Origin: Rhodocyclaceae bacterium
GTDB taxonomy: Bacteria > Pseudomonadota > Gammaproteobacteria > Burkholderiales > Rhodocyclaceae
DNA length: 33,363 bases
Assembly: GCA_029982755.1 (NCBI GenBank)
Contig: JARRBR010000021.1
Coordinates: 1-33,363, forward strand
Reading direction: 5' to 3'
Shown: in pieces, positions 15,128 through 23,594 of the stretch
How the letters are laid out: each line of letters starts with the position of its first letter
Position numbering within the stretch: the first letter of the stretch is position 1
The notes under the pieces: generated by a model
The model's input: the letters and a program-made list of their open reading frames with translations, nothing else
Databases searched by the model: none
What the model was told of the DNA's origin: nothing
Position numbers and translations under genes: made by a program

Positions 15128-17973
15128 CAGTGCGCCTCGTCCCAGTTGTCGCCGGCGCCGACTTCGACCAGCAGCGGCACCTTCAGCTGCGCCACGCCAC
15201 CCATCAGCTTCGGCAGCTCGGCGCGGATGGTGTCGAGCTCGGCCTTAGGCACTTCAAGCACCAGTTCGTCGTGCACCTGCAGCACCAGCTTCGACTTCAG
15301 GCCCGACGCGGCCAGCCAGGCGTCGGTGGCGATCATCGCCTTCTTGATCAGGTCGGCGGCCGTGCCCTGCATCGGCGCGTTGATCGCCGCGCGCTCGGCG
15401 CCGGCGCGGCGGCCGGCCTGGCTGGCGCGGATGTCGGGCAGGTACAGCCTTCGTCCGAAGACGGTCTCGACGAAGCCCTGTTCGCGCGCCTCGGCGCGGG
15501 TGCGGTCCATGTACTCGGCCACGCCCGGGTAGCGCGCAAAGTAGCGGTCGATCCAGCTCTGCGCGGCGGCGCGCTCGATGCCCAGGTTCTTGGCCAGGCC
15601 GTGCGCGCTCATGCCGTAGATGAGGCCGAAGTTGATCACCTTGGCGTAGCGGCGCTGCTCGCTGGTGACCTCGGCCGGCGCCACGCCGAAGACCTCGCCG
15701 GCGGTGGCGCGATGCACGTCCTCGCCGTGCGCGAAGGCTTCGAGCAGGCGAGCATCGCCCGACAGGTGGGCCATGATGCGCAGCTCGATCTGCGAGTAGT
15801 CGGCAGAGACGATCAGGTGATCCTTGGGCGCGATGAAGGCGGCGCGGATGCGGCGGCCCTCCGGCGTGCGGATCGGGATGTTCTGCAGGTTGGGCTCGGA
15901 GCTCGACAGCCGGCCGGTGACCGCGGTGGCCTGCGAGAAGCTGGTGTGCACGCGGCCGGTCTTCGGGTTGACCATGCGCGGCAGCTTGTCGGCGTAGGTG
16001 CTCTTCAACTTGGCGAGGCCGCGGTGCTCGAGCAGCAGCTTGGGCAGCGGGTAGTCCTCGGCGAGCTTCTCCAGCACCTCCTCGTCGGTGGAGGGCTGGC
16101 CGGTGGCGGTCTTCTTGACCACCGGCAGGCCGAGTTTGCCGAACAGGATCTCGCCGAGCTGCTTGGGCGAGCCGAGGTTGAAGGGCTGGCCGGCGAGCTC
16201 GTGGGCTTCACGTTCCAGTTCGTGCAGGCGGCGGCCGAGCTCCTCGGAGTGCTGGCTGAGCAGGAAGGGGTCGATCAGCACCCCGGTGCGCTCCATGCGC
16301 TGCAGCACGCCGAGCACCGGCATCTCGATGTCGCGGTAGAGCGCCTCGAGTTGCGGCAGCGCCTGGAGTTGCGGGAACAGGTGGCGATGCAGGCGCAGGG
16401 TGACGTCGGCGTCCTCGGCGGCATATTCGGTGGCGCGGTCGATGGCGACCTCGTCGAAGCCGATCTGCTTGGCGCCCTTGCCGCACACGTCGGTGTAGGA
16501 AATGGTCGTCAGCCCCAGATGGCGCCTGGCGAGCGAATCCATGTCATGCGGCTTGTCGCTCTCGAGCACGTAGGACTCGAGCAGGGTGTCGTGCGCGATG
16601 CCGCGCAGCGTGATGCCGTGGTTGGCGAGCACGTGGGCGTCGTACTTGAGGTTCTGGCCGAGCTTGGCGTGCTTGTCCGACTCGAGCCAGGGGCGCAGCC
16701 TGTCCAGCACCTCGGTCAAGGGCAGCTGCGCCGGCGCGTCAGCATTTCGGTGCGCCAGCGGCAGGTAAGCCGCCTCGCCCGGCTCGACCGCGAACGACAT
16801 CCCGACCAGCTTCGCCGCCATCGGGTCGAGGCTGGTGGTTTCGGTGTCGAAGGCGGTGAGTTCGGCGGCGGAGATTCTCGCCAGCCACGTGTCGAACGCC
16901 GCCCAGTCGAGTATGGCGACATAGCCCTTGCGGTGCGCACCCGGCGGGTCGTCGGAGATGCGCGCCCCCGAGTTCGCGACTTCCGCCGCTCCCACAGAAG
17001 CATCGGAAATTGGGGTCTGCACCCTATTTCCTCCCGCGTCGGCGTCACCCCGCCCCGTTGTGGGAGCGGCGGAAGCCGCGAACCGGCGTGCCTCGGTCGC
17101 GGCCTTCGAGGCCGCCACGCTCTCCGCGCCGCCATCCAGGTCCTTCAGCCAGCCGCGGAACTCGAAGCGCTCGTACAGTGCCCGCAGCGCCCCCTTGTCG
17201 TCCTCGCGCGCCGGCAGTTCCTCGAGCGTCACCGGCAGCGCGACGTCGGTCGCCACCGTCACCAGCCGCTTACCGAGCGGCAGGAAGTCCAGGTGCTTGC
17301 GCAGGTTCTCGCCCACCTTGCCGCCGACCTTTTCGGCGTTGGCGACCAGGTTGTCGAGGGTGCCGTACTCGGTCAGCCACTTCACCGCGGTCTTGGGCCC
17401 GCACTTCTCCACCCCGGGCACGTTGTCCACGGTGTCGCCCACGAGCGCCAGGTAATCGACGATGCGCTCGGGCGGCACGCCGAACTTGGCCTCGACGCCG
17501 GCCGCATCGAGCACCTCCTCGCTCATCGTGTTGACCCAGCGCACGCCGGGGCGCACGAGCTGCGTGAGGTCCTTGTCGCCGGTCGAGATCACCACCTCCC
17601 AGCCGCGCTCGAGCGCCTGGCGGGTGAGCGTGCCGATCACGTCGTCCGCCTCCACGCCTTCCACCGCCAGCAGCGGCCAGCCCTCGGCCACCACCGCCTC
17701 GTGCAGCGGCTCGATCTGCGCGCGCAGGTCGTCGGGCATGGGTGGGCGGTGCGACTTGTATTCGGGATACCAGTCGTCGCGGAAGGTCTTGCCCTTGGCG
17801 TCGAAGACGCAGGCGCGAAATTCTGCCTTGTAGTCGCTTTCCAGCCGCCTTAGCATCGACAGCACCCCCCGGATCGCGCCCGTCGGCTCGCCCTGCGAAT
17901 TGCGCAGGTCGGGCAGCGCATGGAAGGCGCGATAGAGATAGCTGGAGCCGTCGACGAGCAGCAGGGTGGGCAT
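15127..17973 (-). CDS. polA: DNA polymerase I
   Basis: A 948-residue three-domain polymerase for Okazaki fragment maturation and repair. The 5'-nuclease domain starts MPTLLLVDGSSYLYRAFHAL. The proofreading domain retains DTETT (Asp376, Glu378), LGQNLKYDAHVL and YAAEDADVTL. The polymerase domain shows DYSQIELRI near 724, RRYAKVINFGLIYGMS and VHDELVLE near 900. ATG 17973 is preferred; an in-frame ATG at 17985 is possible. It is about 20 residues longer than E. coli PolA, and the excess lies in the linker between nuclease and proofreading domains (about residues 297-334), which is encoded by an inverted pair of REP-like sequences. The frame is kept, so the protein is probably functional. msbA follows immediately. 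Confidence 0.97.
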   Translation of the reverse strand: MPTLLLVDGSSYLYRAFHALPDLRNSQGEPTGAIRGVLSMLRRLESDYKAEFRACVFDAKGKTFRDDWYPEYKSHRPPMPDDLRAQIEPLHEAVVAEGWPLLAVEGVEADDVIGTLTRQALERGWEVVISTGDKDLTQLVRPGVRWVNTMSEEVLDAAGVEAKFGVPPERIVDYLALVGDTVDNVPGVEKCGPKTAVKWLTEYGTLDNLVANAEKVGGKVGENLRKHLDFLPLGKRLVTVATDVALPVTLEELPAREDDKGALRALYERFEFRGWLKDLDGGAESVAASKAATEARRFAASAAPTTGRGDADAGGNRVQTPISDASVGAAEVANSGARISDDPPGAHRKGYVAILDWAAFDTWLARISAAELTAFDTETTSLDPMAAKLVGMSFAVEPGEAAYLPLAHRNADAPAQLPLTEVLDRLRPWLESDKHAKLGQNLKYDAHVLANHGITLRGIAHDTLLESYVLESDKPHDMDSLARRHLGLTTISYTDVCGKGAKQIGFDEVAIDRATEYAAEDADVTLRLHRHLFPQLQALPQLEALYRDIEMPVLGVLQRMERTGVLIDPFLLSQHSEELGRRLHELEREAHELAGQPFNLGSPKQLGEILFGKLGLPVVKKTATGQPSTDEEVLEKLAEDYPLPKLLLEHRGLAKLKSTYADKLPRMVNPKTGRVHTSFSQATAVTGRLSSSEPNLQNIPIRTPEGRRIRAAFIAPKDHLIVSADYSQIELRIMAHLSGDARLLEAFAHGEDVHRATAGEVFGVAPAEVTSEQRRYAKVINFGLIYGMSAHGLAKNLGIERAAAQSWIDRYFARYPGVAEYMDRTRAEAREQGFVETVFGRRLYLPDIRASQAGRRAGAERAAINAPMQGTAADLIKKAMIATDAWLAASGLKSKLVLQVHDELVLEVPKAELDTIRAELPKLMGGVAQLKVPLLVEVGAGDNWDEAH
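16972..17083. repeat. REPIN-like inverted pair inside polA
   Basis: Two 25-base arms, 16972-16996 and 17059-17083, are inverted copies with a single mismatch; their shared core reads CTTCCGCCGCTCCCACA. Between them (17007-17033) is a second nested hairpin with TTGGGGTCTGCACCCTA at its centre, related to the palindrome at 12554-12584. Read in the polA frame the arms encode FAASAAPT and VGAAEVANSG. The arms resemble REP sequences of the TTCGCGG...CCGCTCCCACA type. Intact spacing and orientation fit a REPIN, two REPs in inverted order. Confidence 0.85.
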
Positions 17974-18057
17974 CTTGTGGAACATCCTTGCGGGAAACCG
18001 GGCGGGCCGCGCCGCACTCGAAACATCGTGGGCCCCATCCCTGAACACGAGAACAAC

Positions 18058-18783
18058 ATGACCGCGAAAGAAAAACTCCCCCGCAGCGTGCCCGACAGCA
18101 CCACGCCGCGCTACAACGCGCGCGAGTCCTGGCGAATCTTCGGGATTATGGCAGAGTTCGTGGAGGCGACCGAACGCCTGTCCGCGATCCGCCCGGCGGT
18201 GTCGATCTTCGGCAGCGCGCGCATTCCGCCCGACCACATGTACTACATGCTCGCCGAAAGGATCGCCCGCCTGCTGTCGGATTCGGGCTTCGCGGTGATC
18301 TCGGGCGGCGGCCCAGGCATCATGGAGGCGGCCAACAAGGGCGCCTTCTTCGGCAAGAGCCCGTCAGTGGGGCTCAACATCCAGCTGCCGCTGGAGCAGG
18401 CGGCCAACCCCTACCAGGACATCTCGCAGACCTTCCAGCATTTCTTCGCGCGCAAGTTCATGTTCGTGAAGTTCGCCACCGCCTACGTGGTGATGCCGGG
18501 CGGCTTCGGCACGCTCGACGAGCTGCTCGAGGCGATGACGCTGGTGCAGACGAAGAAGAGCCGCAGGATCCCGATCATCCTGGTGCACCGCCCGTTCTGG
18601 CAGGGCCTGCTCGACTGGCTGCGCGACCGCCTGGTCGCCGAGGGCATGATCAGCCGCGAGGACCTCGACCTGGTGCAGGTCATCGACAAGCCCGAGGAGG
18701 TGGTCGAGGCCATCTTCAAGCACTACGAGCGCCGCGGCTTCCAGCCCCTGCCGGCCGAGCGCGAGATGATGCTGAACCTGTGA
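18058..18783 (+). CDS. LOG-family nucleotide 5'-monophosphate phosphoribohydrolase
   Basis: A 241-residue Rossmann-fold protein of the LOG/YgdH-like family, which releases the base from nucleoside or cytokinin riboside 5'-monophosphates. Motifs: VSIFGSARIP, SGGGPGIMEAANKGAF from residue 82, and PGGFGTLDELLEAMTLVQTKK from residue 147, the phosphoribohydrolase signature PGGxGTxxE. ATG 18058 is used; an in-frame extension upstream lies across the polA 5' end. It is transcribed divergently from polA with 84 bases between. Older annotations call this family lysine decarboxylase, which is misleading. The cellular substrate is not evident. Confidence 0.92.
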   Translation: MTAKEKLPRSVPDSTTPRYNARESWRIFGIMAEFVEATERLSAIRPAVSIFGSARIPPDHMYYMLAERIARLLSDSGFAVISGGGPGIMEAANKGAFFGKSPSVGLNIQLPLEQAANPYQDISQTFQHFFARKFMFVKFATAYVVMPGGFGTLDELLEAMTLVQTKKSRRIPIILVHRPFWQGLLDWLRDRLVAEGMISREDLDLVQVIDKPEEVVEAIFKHYERRGFQPLPAEREMMLNL

Positions 18784-18858
18784 ACGAAGGGGCCGGCCCC
18801 ACCCCCGGGCGTAGCGCGCGCATTGCAGCTAGAATTGAGGCCTGATCAGGAGAACATC

Positions 18859-19182
18859 ATGCGCCGCACCCTCATCGCCCTGTTGCTGGCCGCCGCCGCG
18901 CCGGCCTTCGCCCAGCAGCCCGCCGGTCTCGAACCGATCCCCGAGCCGCCGCCGATGCCGGCCGAGGGCAGCGCGGTCGACGAGCCGGAGGTCACCATCG
19001 TCAAGCGCGGCGAGGACACCGTGACCGAGTACCGCATCCGCGGCAAGCTCTACATGGTCAAGGTCACGCCGCCGCACGGCGTGCCCTACTACCTGATCGA
19101 CAAGGAAGGCAACGGCCAGATGGTGCGCGACGACGCGGCGCCCAACCTCGCCGTGCCGATGTGGGTGATCACGTCCTGGTGA
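18859..19182 (+). CDS. DUF2782 periplasmic protein
   Basis: A 107-residue protein with a clear signal peptide: RRTLIALLLAAAAPAFA, with cleavage likely after AFA (about residue 18). The mature part has a proline-rich stretch and then VTIVKRGEDTVTEYRIRGKLYMVKV and PPHGVPYYLIDKEGNG, the conserved DUF2782 region of betaproteobacteria. The function is not known. TCAGGAGA lies just upstream of ATG 18859. The stop overlaps the GTG of the glycosylase gene downstream, so the two are likely co-translated. In relatives it is commonly found near polA and thrB, as here. Confidence 0.88.
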   Translation: MRRTLIALLLAAAAPAFAQQPAGLEPIPEPPPMPAEGSAVDEPEVTIVKRGEDTVTEYRIRGKLYMVKVTPPHGVPYYLIDKEGNGQMVRDDAAPNLAVPMWVITSW

Positions 19183-19721
19183 GCACGCCTCCCCTTTGCC
19201 GCAGCTTCGCCCCGGCGTGCGCGGCCGACGCGCGCGTGCTGGTGCTCGGCAGCATGCCGGGCGCCGCATCGCTGGCGGCCAACGAGTACTACGCCCATCC
19301 GCGCAACGCCTTCTGGCCGATCATGGGCGCGCTGTTCGGCGCCGGCCCGGAGCTGCCCTACGCGGAACGCCTGCAGTGCCTGACTGCCGCCGGCGTCGCG
19401 CTGTGGGACGTGATCGCCGCCTGCGAACGCCCGGGCAGCCTGGACAGCGCGATCGCCCCCGCGAGCATCCAGGCCAACGATTTCGCACGGCTGTTCCGCG
19501 ACTGCCCGCACATCGGCCACGTGTTCTTCAACGGCAGCGCCGCCGAGACCGCCTTCCGCCGCCACGTGCACGGACGCATCGCGCTGCCGGCGCTGCACTT
19601 CACCCGCCTGCCCTCGACCAGCCCGGCGCACGCCGCGCGCGGCTTCGCGGCCAAGCTCGCCGCCTGGCAGGCGGTCAAGGCCGCCGCCAGCCACCACACC
19701 CCGGCCGCCCAGGCCGCCTGA
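19179..19721 (+). CDS. DNA-deoxyinosine (hypoxanthine) glycosylase
   Basis: A 180-residue member of the uracil-DNA glycosylase superfamily, family 6 type, which removes hypoxanthine formed by adenine deamination. Visible: VLVLGSMPGAASLAANEYYA then HPRNAFWPIMGALFG, the active-site region with the HPRNxFW segment; GVALWDVIAACERPGSLD; FFNGSAAETAFRRH; and LPSTSPAHA near the C-terminus. The GTG at 19179 overlaps the DUF2782 stop by four bases and gives a full-length domain; an upstream ATG at 19161 is inside the previous gene. The assignment is from motif memory; G/T mismatch glycosylase activity is the alternative within the superfamily. Confidence 0.85.
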   Translation: MSTPPLCRSFAPACAADARVLVLGSMPGAASLAANEYYAHPRNAFWPIMGALFGAGPELPYAERLQCLTAAGVALWDVIAACERPGSLDSAIAPASIQANDFARLFRDCPHIGHVFFNGSAAETAFRRHVHGRIALPALHFTRLPSTSPAHAARGFAAKLAAWQAVKAAASHHTPAAQAA

Positions 19722-19752
19722 TCCGCTTCAACCGCCCCGCCCCGGAGCCCGC

Positions 19753-20709
19753 ATGTCCGTCTTCACCCCCGTCCCCGAATCCGTGCTGGCCGAATGGCTG
19801 AAGGACTATGCCGTCGGCCGCCTGGTCGAGCTCAAGGGCATTTCCGCCGGGGTGCAGAACAGCAACTTCTTCGTCACCACCACGCTCGGGCGCTACGTGC
19901 TGACCCTGTTCGAGGACATGTCGCGCGCCGAGCTGCCCTACTACCTGCACCTGATGGCGCACCTGGCGCGCCACGGCCTGCCGGTGCCGGGCCCGATCGC
20001 CAACCGCGACAACGAGTACCTCGGCACCCTGCAGGAGCGCCCGGCGGCGCTGGTCGTGCGCCTGTCCGGCAGCTCGGAGATGAACCCCGGCCTGCCGCAC
20101 TGCGAGAAGGTCGGCGCCATGCTCGCCGGCCTGCACCTGGCCGGCCAGTCCTACGGCCGCCGCCAGGAGAACCCGCGCGGTGCGCGCTGGCGCGCCGCCA
20201 CCGCCGAGGTCGTGCGCCCCTTCCTGCCTGCCGACGAGCAAGCCCTGCTCGACGCCGAGATCGCCAGCCAGGCGACGATCGACCCCGACGCCCTGCCCTG
20301 CGGCGCGATCCACGCCGACCTCTTCCGCGACAACGTACTGTGGGACACCGAGGCCGACGGCAGCGTGCGCATCGGCGGCGTGATCGACTTCTACTTCGCC
20401 GGCTACGACGCCCTGCTGTTCGACGTCGCGGTCACCGTCAATGACTGGTGCTCCTCCCCCGACGGCGGCCTGGACGCGGCGCGCAGCGCGGCACTGCTCG
20501 CCGCCTACCACGCCGAGCGCCCCTTCACCGACGCCGAGCGCGCCGCCTGGCCGGCCATGCTGCGCGCCGCCGCGCTGCGCTTCTGGCTGTCGCGCGCCGC
20601 CGACTTCCACCTGCCGCGCGCCGGCGAGATGGTGCTGGTGAAGGATCCGGACGAATACCGCGACATCCTGCGCCTGCGCAGCGCCGGCGTGCCGCCGCTG
20701 CCGCGCTGA
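19753..20709 (+). CDS. thrB: Homoserine kinase, ThrB2 (APH-fold) type
   Basis: A 318-residue homoserine kinase of the aminoglycoside-phosphotransferase-like type found in many proteobacteria, phosphorylating homoserine for threonine synthesis. The N-lobe includes LKGISAGVQNSNFFVTTTLG and YVLTLFE. The catalytic loop is AIHADLFRDNVLWD (about residues 188-201), and the metal-binding GGVIDFYFAGYDALLFDVAV follows. Length is normal. It lies 31 bases after the glycosylase gene. This enzyme is unrelated to the GHMP-type ThrB of E. coli. Confidence 0.95.
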   Translation: MSVFTPVPESVLAEWLKDYAVGRLVELKGISAGVQNSNFFVTTTLGRYVLTLFEDMSRAELPYYLHLMAHLARHGLPVPGPIANRDNEYLGTLQERPAALVVRLSGSSEMNPGLPHCEKVGAMLAGLHLAGQSYGRRQENPRGARWRAATAEVVRPFLPADEQALLDAEIASQATIDPDALPCGAIHADLFRDNVLWDTEADGSVRIGGVIDFYFAGYDALLFDVAVTVNDWCSSPDGGLDAARSAALLAAYHAERPFTDAERAAWPAMLRAAALRFWLSRAADFHLPRAGEMVLVKDPDEYRDILRLRSAGVPPLPR

Positions 20710-20755
20710 ACGCACCGAAGCGCCGTCGCACACGAACCGATCGAATCCGCCCGCC

Positions 20756-21655
20756 ATGAACCACGCCCCGCGCCCGCCCCATCCGCCCCCGCCCGCCCCC
20801 GGCGACGTCGCTCCCGGCCACGCCCTGAACTGGCTGGCCGAGGGCTGGCGCCTGTTCATGAAGGCGCCGGCGCAGTGGGTCATCCAGTCCCTGATCTTCT
20901 TCGTGATCATCGCCGCGCTCGGCATGCTGCCCTTCCTCGGCTGGGCGGCGGCGCCGGTGGCGCTGCCGGTGCTGGTGGCCGGCATGCTGTCGGGCGCGCA
21001 GGCCGTGGACCGCGGCGAGGCGCTGCGCATCGACGCACTGTTCGACGGCATCCGCCGCCACGCGGGCAACCTGCTGCTGGTCGGCGCCTTCCACCTGCTC
21101 GGCCTGCTGCTGGCGGCGATGGTGGCCGCGGCGATCGGCGGCAGCGCCGCGCTCACCGGCATGGCCGTCGGCGCCCTGGCCGGCATGGGCATGACCGCGG
21201 GCGGCATGATGCTGGGCGTGGTCGCGTTCACCGTGCTGTGGGCGCTGCTGATGATGGCGCTGTGGTTCGCCCCGGCGCTGGTGATGCTGCACGAGGTCGC
21301 GCCGCTCGACGCGATGAAGCTGTCGGCGCGCGCCTGCGTCCACAACCTGCTCGCCTTCATCGTGCTCGCCGCCCTGCTCTACGTCGGCGTGTGGGTGGCG
21401 ATGATCCCCGCCGGGCTGGGCATGCTGGTGCTGATCCCGGTGATCGCCGGCGCGCTCTACGCCGCATGGAAGGAGACCTTCTCGCCGCTGCTGCCGGCGC
21501 CGCCCGCCGCCGCGGATGCCGCAGAGGCCTCGGCGCAGCCCGCGACCGCCGCCCTGCCCCCGCCTGCGGGTACGGCCGACGAGCCCGACGACGGCAACGA
21601 CGCCGCACCGCCCGCATCCGGCCCCGCGCCTGCGGACGAACCGCCCAAACCCTGA
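20756..21655 (+). CDS. BPSS1780-family membrane protein (first copy)
   Basis: A 299-residue inner-membrane protein with about five or six hydrophobic segments between residues 40 and 240. The N-terminus is proline-rich (HAPRPPHPPPPAPGD) and the C-terminal 55 residues are Ala/Pro/Asp-rich and probably disordered. The family marks are LNWLAEGWRLFMKAPAQWV and LFDGIRRHAGNLLLVGAF, shared in outline with the next gene. No function is established for this family. A second member follows with 13 bases between, suggesting a tandem duplication and a possible complex. Confidence 0.82.
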   Translation: MNHAPRPPHPPPPAPGDVAPGHALNWLAEGWRLFMKAPAQWVIQSLIFFVIIAALGMLPFLGWAAAPVALPVLVAGMLSGAQAVDRGEALRIDALFDGIRRHAGNLLLVGAFHLLGLLLAAMVAAAIGGSAALTGMAVGALAGMGMTAGGMMLGVVAFTVLWALLMMALWFAPALVMLHEVAPLDAMKLSARACVHNLLAFIVLAALLYVGVWVAMIPAGLGMLVLIPVIAGALYAAWKETFSPLLPAPPAAADAAEASAQPATAALPPPAGTADEPDDGNDAAPPASGPAPADEPPKP

Positions 21656-21668
21656 TCCGACCCGACGA

Positions 21669-22472
21669 ATGCAAGCACAACAACTCCCGATGGCGCGCGG
21701 CTGGGCCTGGCTGCGCGAAGGCCTGCAGCTGTGGCGCCGCAACCCGGCGCTGATCACCTTCGCCACCTTCGGCTACCTGCTGTCCATTGTCGTGATCAGC
21801 CTGGTGCCGCTGCTCGGCCAGCTCGCCGCCTCGCTGCTGATGCCGGCGCTGTCGGTGGGCGTGCTCAACGCCTGCCGCGCCACCGACGCCGGGCGCAAGG
21901 TCGGGCCGGACGTGCTGTTCTCCGGCTTCAAGACCAACCTGCAGGCCCTGGTCACGGTCGGCGGCCTCTATCTGGCCGCGACGCTCGTCGTGCTGCTGCT
22001 CGTCTCGCTGGTCGACGACGGCAGCCTGGCCGTGGTGATGCGCGGCGAGGAGATCGAGCCGCAGATCGGCGGCGACTCCACGCTCGGCTTCACGCTGATG
22101 GTCGGCCTGCTGCTGTCCACCCCGGTGATGATGGCCTACTGGTTCGCGCCCGCACTGGCCGCGTGGTGGAAGGTGCCCGCGCCCAAGGCGATGTTCTTCA
22201 GCTTCTACGCCTGCCTGCGCAACTGGCGCCCCTTCCTCGCCTACGCAATCGGGCTGGCGATCTTCGGCGCCATTCTGCCCGGCATCCTGATCGGCGTGCT
22301 CGGCCTGCTCTCGCCCACGCTCGGCAGCCTGGCCTCGTTACCGATCCCGCTGATCATCCTGCCGGTGATCTTCGCCAGCTTCTACACCACCACCCGCGAC
22401 GTCTTCGGCCTGCCGGACGGCCAGCCGCCGCGCACGCCCGACGCCGCGGCGGACGAGCGCGATGGCGGCTGA
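21669..22472 (+). CDS. BPSS1780-family membrane protein (second copy)
   Basis: A 267-residue membrane protein with about six hydrophobic segments. It repeats the layout of the preceding protein: ARGWAWLREGLQLWRRNPAL, a small-residue-rich first helix pair, VLFSGFKTNLQALVTVGGLY, and MAYWFAPALAAWWKVPAPKA, which parallels ALWFAPALVMLHEVAPLDA of the neighbour. Similarity is low outside these blocks, so the duplication is old. The function is unknown. ATG 21669 is chosen because earlier in-frame codons lie in the previous gene. It overlaps nadD by 11 bases, so it is translated in one unit with the NAD and ribosome-factor genes. Confidence 0.82.
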   Translation: MQAQQLPMARGWAWLREGLQLWRRNPALITFATFGYLLSIVVISLVPLLGQLAASLLMPALSVGVLNACRATDAGRKVGPDVLFSGFKTNLQALVTVGGLYLAATLVVLLLVSLVDDGSLAVVMRGEEIEPQIGGDSTLGFTLMVGLLLSTPVMMAYWFAPALAAWWKVPAPKAMFFSFYACLRNWRPFLAYAIGLAIFGAILPGILIGVLGLLSPTLGSLASLPIPLIILPVIFASFYTTTRDVFGLPDGQPPRTPDAAADERDGG

Positions 22473-23154
22473 GCACCCGGCGCCGGCCGCCGACGGCCTG
22501 CCGCTCGGCGTGCTCGGCGGCACCTTCGACCCCATCCACCTCGGCCATCTGCGCCTGGCCGAGGAAGCGCGCGAAGCGCTCGGGCTCGGCGGCCTGCGCC
22601 TGATCCCCGCCGGCCGGCCGCCGCATCGCGGCGAGCCCGGCAGCACCGCCGAGGACCGCCTGGCCATGGCCCGACGCGCGATCGCCGGCAACCCCGCGCT
22701 GCAGATCGACGACGGCGAGGTGCGGGCGCAGCAGAAGAGCTACACCGTGCTCACCCTGGAGCGCCTGCGCGCCGAAGTCGGGCCGCGGCGCCCGCTGGTG
22801 CTGATCCTCGGCGCAGACGCCTTCGAGGGCCTGCCGACCTGGCACCGGTGGACCGAGCTCTTCGCCCTCGCCCACATCGCGGTCGCCAACCGCCCCGGCT
22901 ACGCGCCCCACGGCCGGCGCTGGCCGGCGACGCTGTCGCCCGAGCTCGACGCCGCCTGCCGCGACCGCCACACCGCGGACCCCGCCGAGCTGCGCGCCGC
23001 GCCCGCCGGCCGCGTGATCCCCTTCGACATGACGCCGCTGGCGATCTCGGCCTCGCTGATCCGCGATCTGGTGCGCAACGGGCACAGCGCGCGCTATTTG
23101 CTGCCCGATTCCGTTCTCGAATATATTGCCGCGCACCATCTGTACCGGAAATAG
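22462..23154 (+). CDS. nadD: Nicotinate-nucleotide adenylyltransferase NadD
   Basis: A 230-residue nucleotidyltransferase that joins NaMN and ATP into deamido-NAD, a required step of NAD synthesis. It carries GGTFDPIHLGHL at residues 19-30 with the HxGH motif, IPAGRPPHRGEPGS, ILGADAFEGLPTWHRW, and ISASLIRDLV near the C-terminus, which matches the ISxTxxR ATP-binding motif with changes. The protein is 10-15 residues longer at the N-terminus than E. coli NadD. It opens the conserved block nadD-rsfS-rlmH-maf-rng. Confidence 0.96.
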   Translation: MAAEHPAPAADGLPLGVLGGTFDPIHLGHLRLAEEAREALGLGGLRLIPAGRPPHRGEPGSTAEDRLAMARRAIAGNPALQIDDGEVRAQQKSYTVLTLERLRAEVGPRRPLVLILGADAFEGLPTWHRWTELFALAHIAVANRPGYAPHGRRWPATLSPELDAACRDRHTADPAELRAAPAGRVIPFDMTPLAISASLIRDLVRNGHSARYLLPDSVLEYIAAHHLYRK

Positions 23155-23242
23155 CAGGGAAAACACGGGACAGCCCCCGATTTCCCCGACTTCCTCGGCC
23201 CGCTCCCACCACCGCCTCATCCGCTTCACCCCAAGGACCCGA

Positions 23243-23593
23243 ATGGACACCCCCTCCCTCGAAAAGATCGTCATCGCCGCGCTGGAAGACATCAAGGCGC
23301 GCGACATCGAAGTCATCGACACCTCGAAGCACACCCCGCTTTTCGACCGCATCGTGATCGCCAGCGCCGAGTCCGGCCGGCAGACGCGCGCGCTGGCGCA
23401 GAACGTGCACGACAAGGTCAAGGAAGCCGGCGGCGAGATCATCGGCACCGAAGGCGAGGAGACCGGCGAATGGGTGCTTGTCGACCTCGGCAACATCGTC
23501 GTCCATGTCATGCAGCCCGCGGTGCGCGCGCACTACAAGCTTGAGGAGCTGTGGAGCACGCCGCCGGCCAGCCGCCGCAGCGCCGCGCACTGA
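23243..23593 (+). CDS. rsfS: Ribosome silencing factor RsfS
   Basis: A 116-residue RsfS/DUF143 protein that binds ribosomal protein uL14 and blocks subunit joining when nutrients are low. The family stretches are [40 protein letters not shown], and [20 protein letters not shown] then YKLEELW. AAGGA about eight bases before ATG 23243 decides the start; the longer in-frame version from 23126 overlaps nadD. The next gene, rlmH, begins one base after its stop. Confidence 0.96.
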   Translation: MDTPSLEKIVIAALEDIKARDIEVIDTSKHTPLFDRIVIASAESGRQTRALAQNVHDKVKEAGGEIIGTEGEETGEWVLVDLGNIVVHVMQPAVRAHYKLEELWSTPPASRRSAAH

Positions 23594-23594
23594 C

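Noticed and set aside
13475-15532. Long plus-strand open frame of 685 codons
   Set aside because: It lies antisense to msbA and the polA 3' end, whose proteins carry complete family motifs; the frame's Gln/Ala/Val/Arg-rich translation is typical of reversed high-G+C codons.
15130-17853. Long plus-strand open frame of 907 codons opposite polA
   Set aside because: It is the antisense shadow of polA, with no recognisable domain.
18789-18800. GGGGCCGGCCCC palindrome after the LOG gene as terminator
   Set aside because: There is no loop and no T-run; such short palindromes are expected by chance at this G+C.
19675-21766. Minus-strand frames of 561 and 413 codons
   Set aside because: They are antisense to thrB and the first BPSS1780 gene; no domain is visible.
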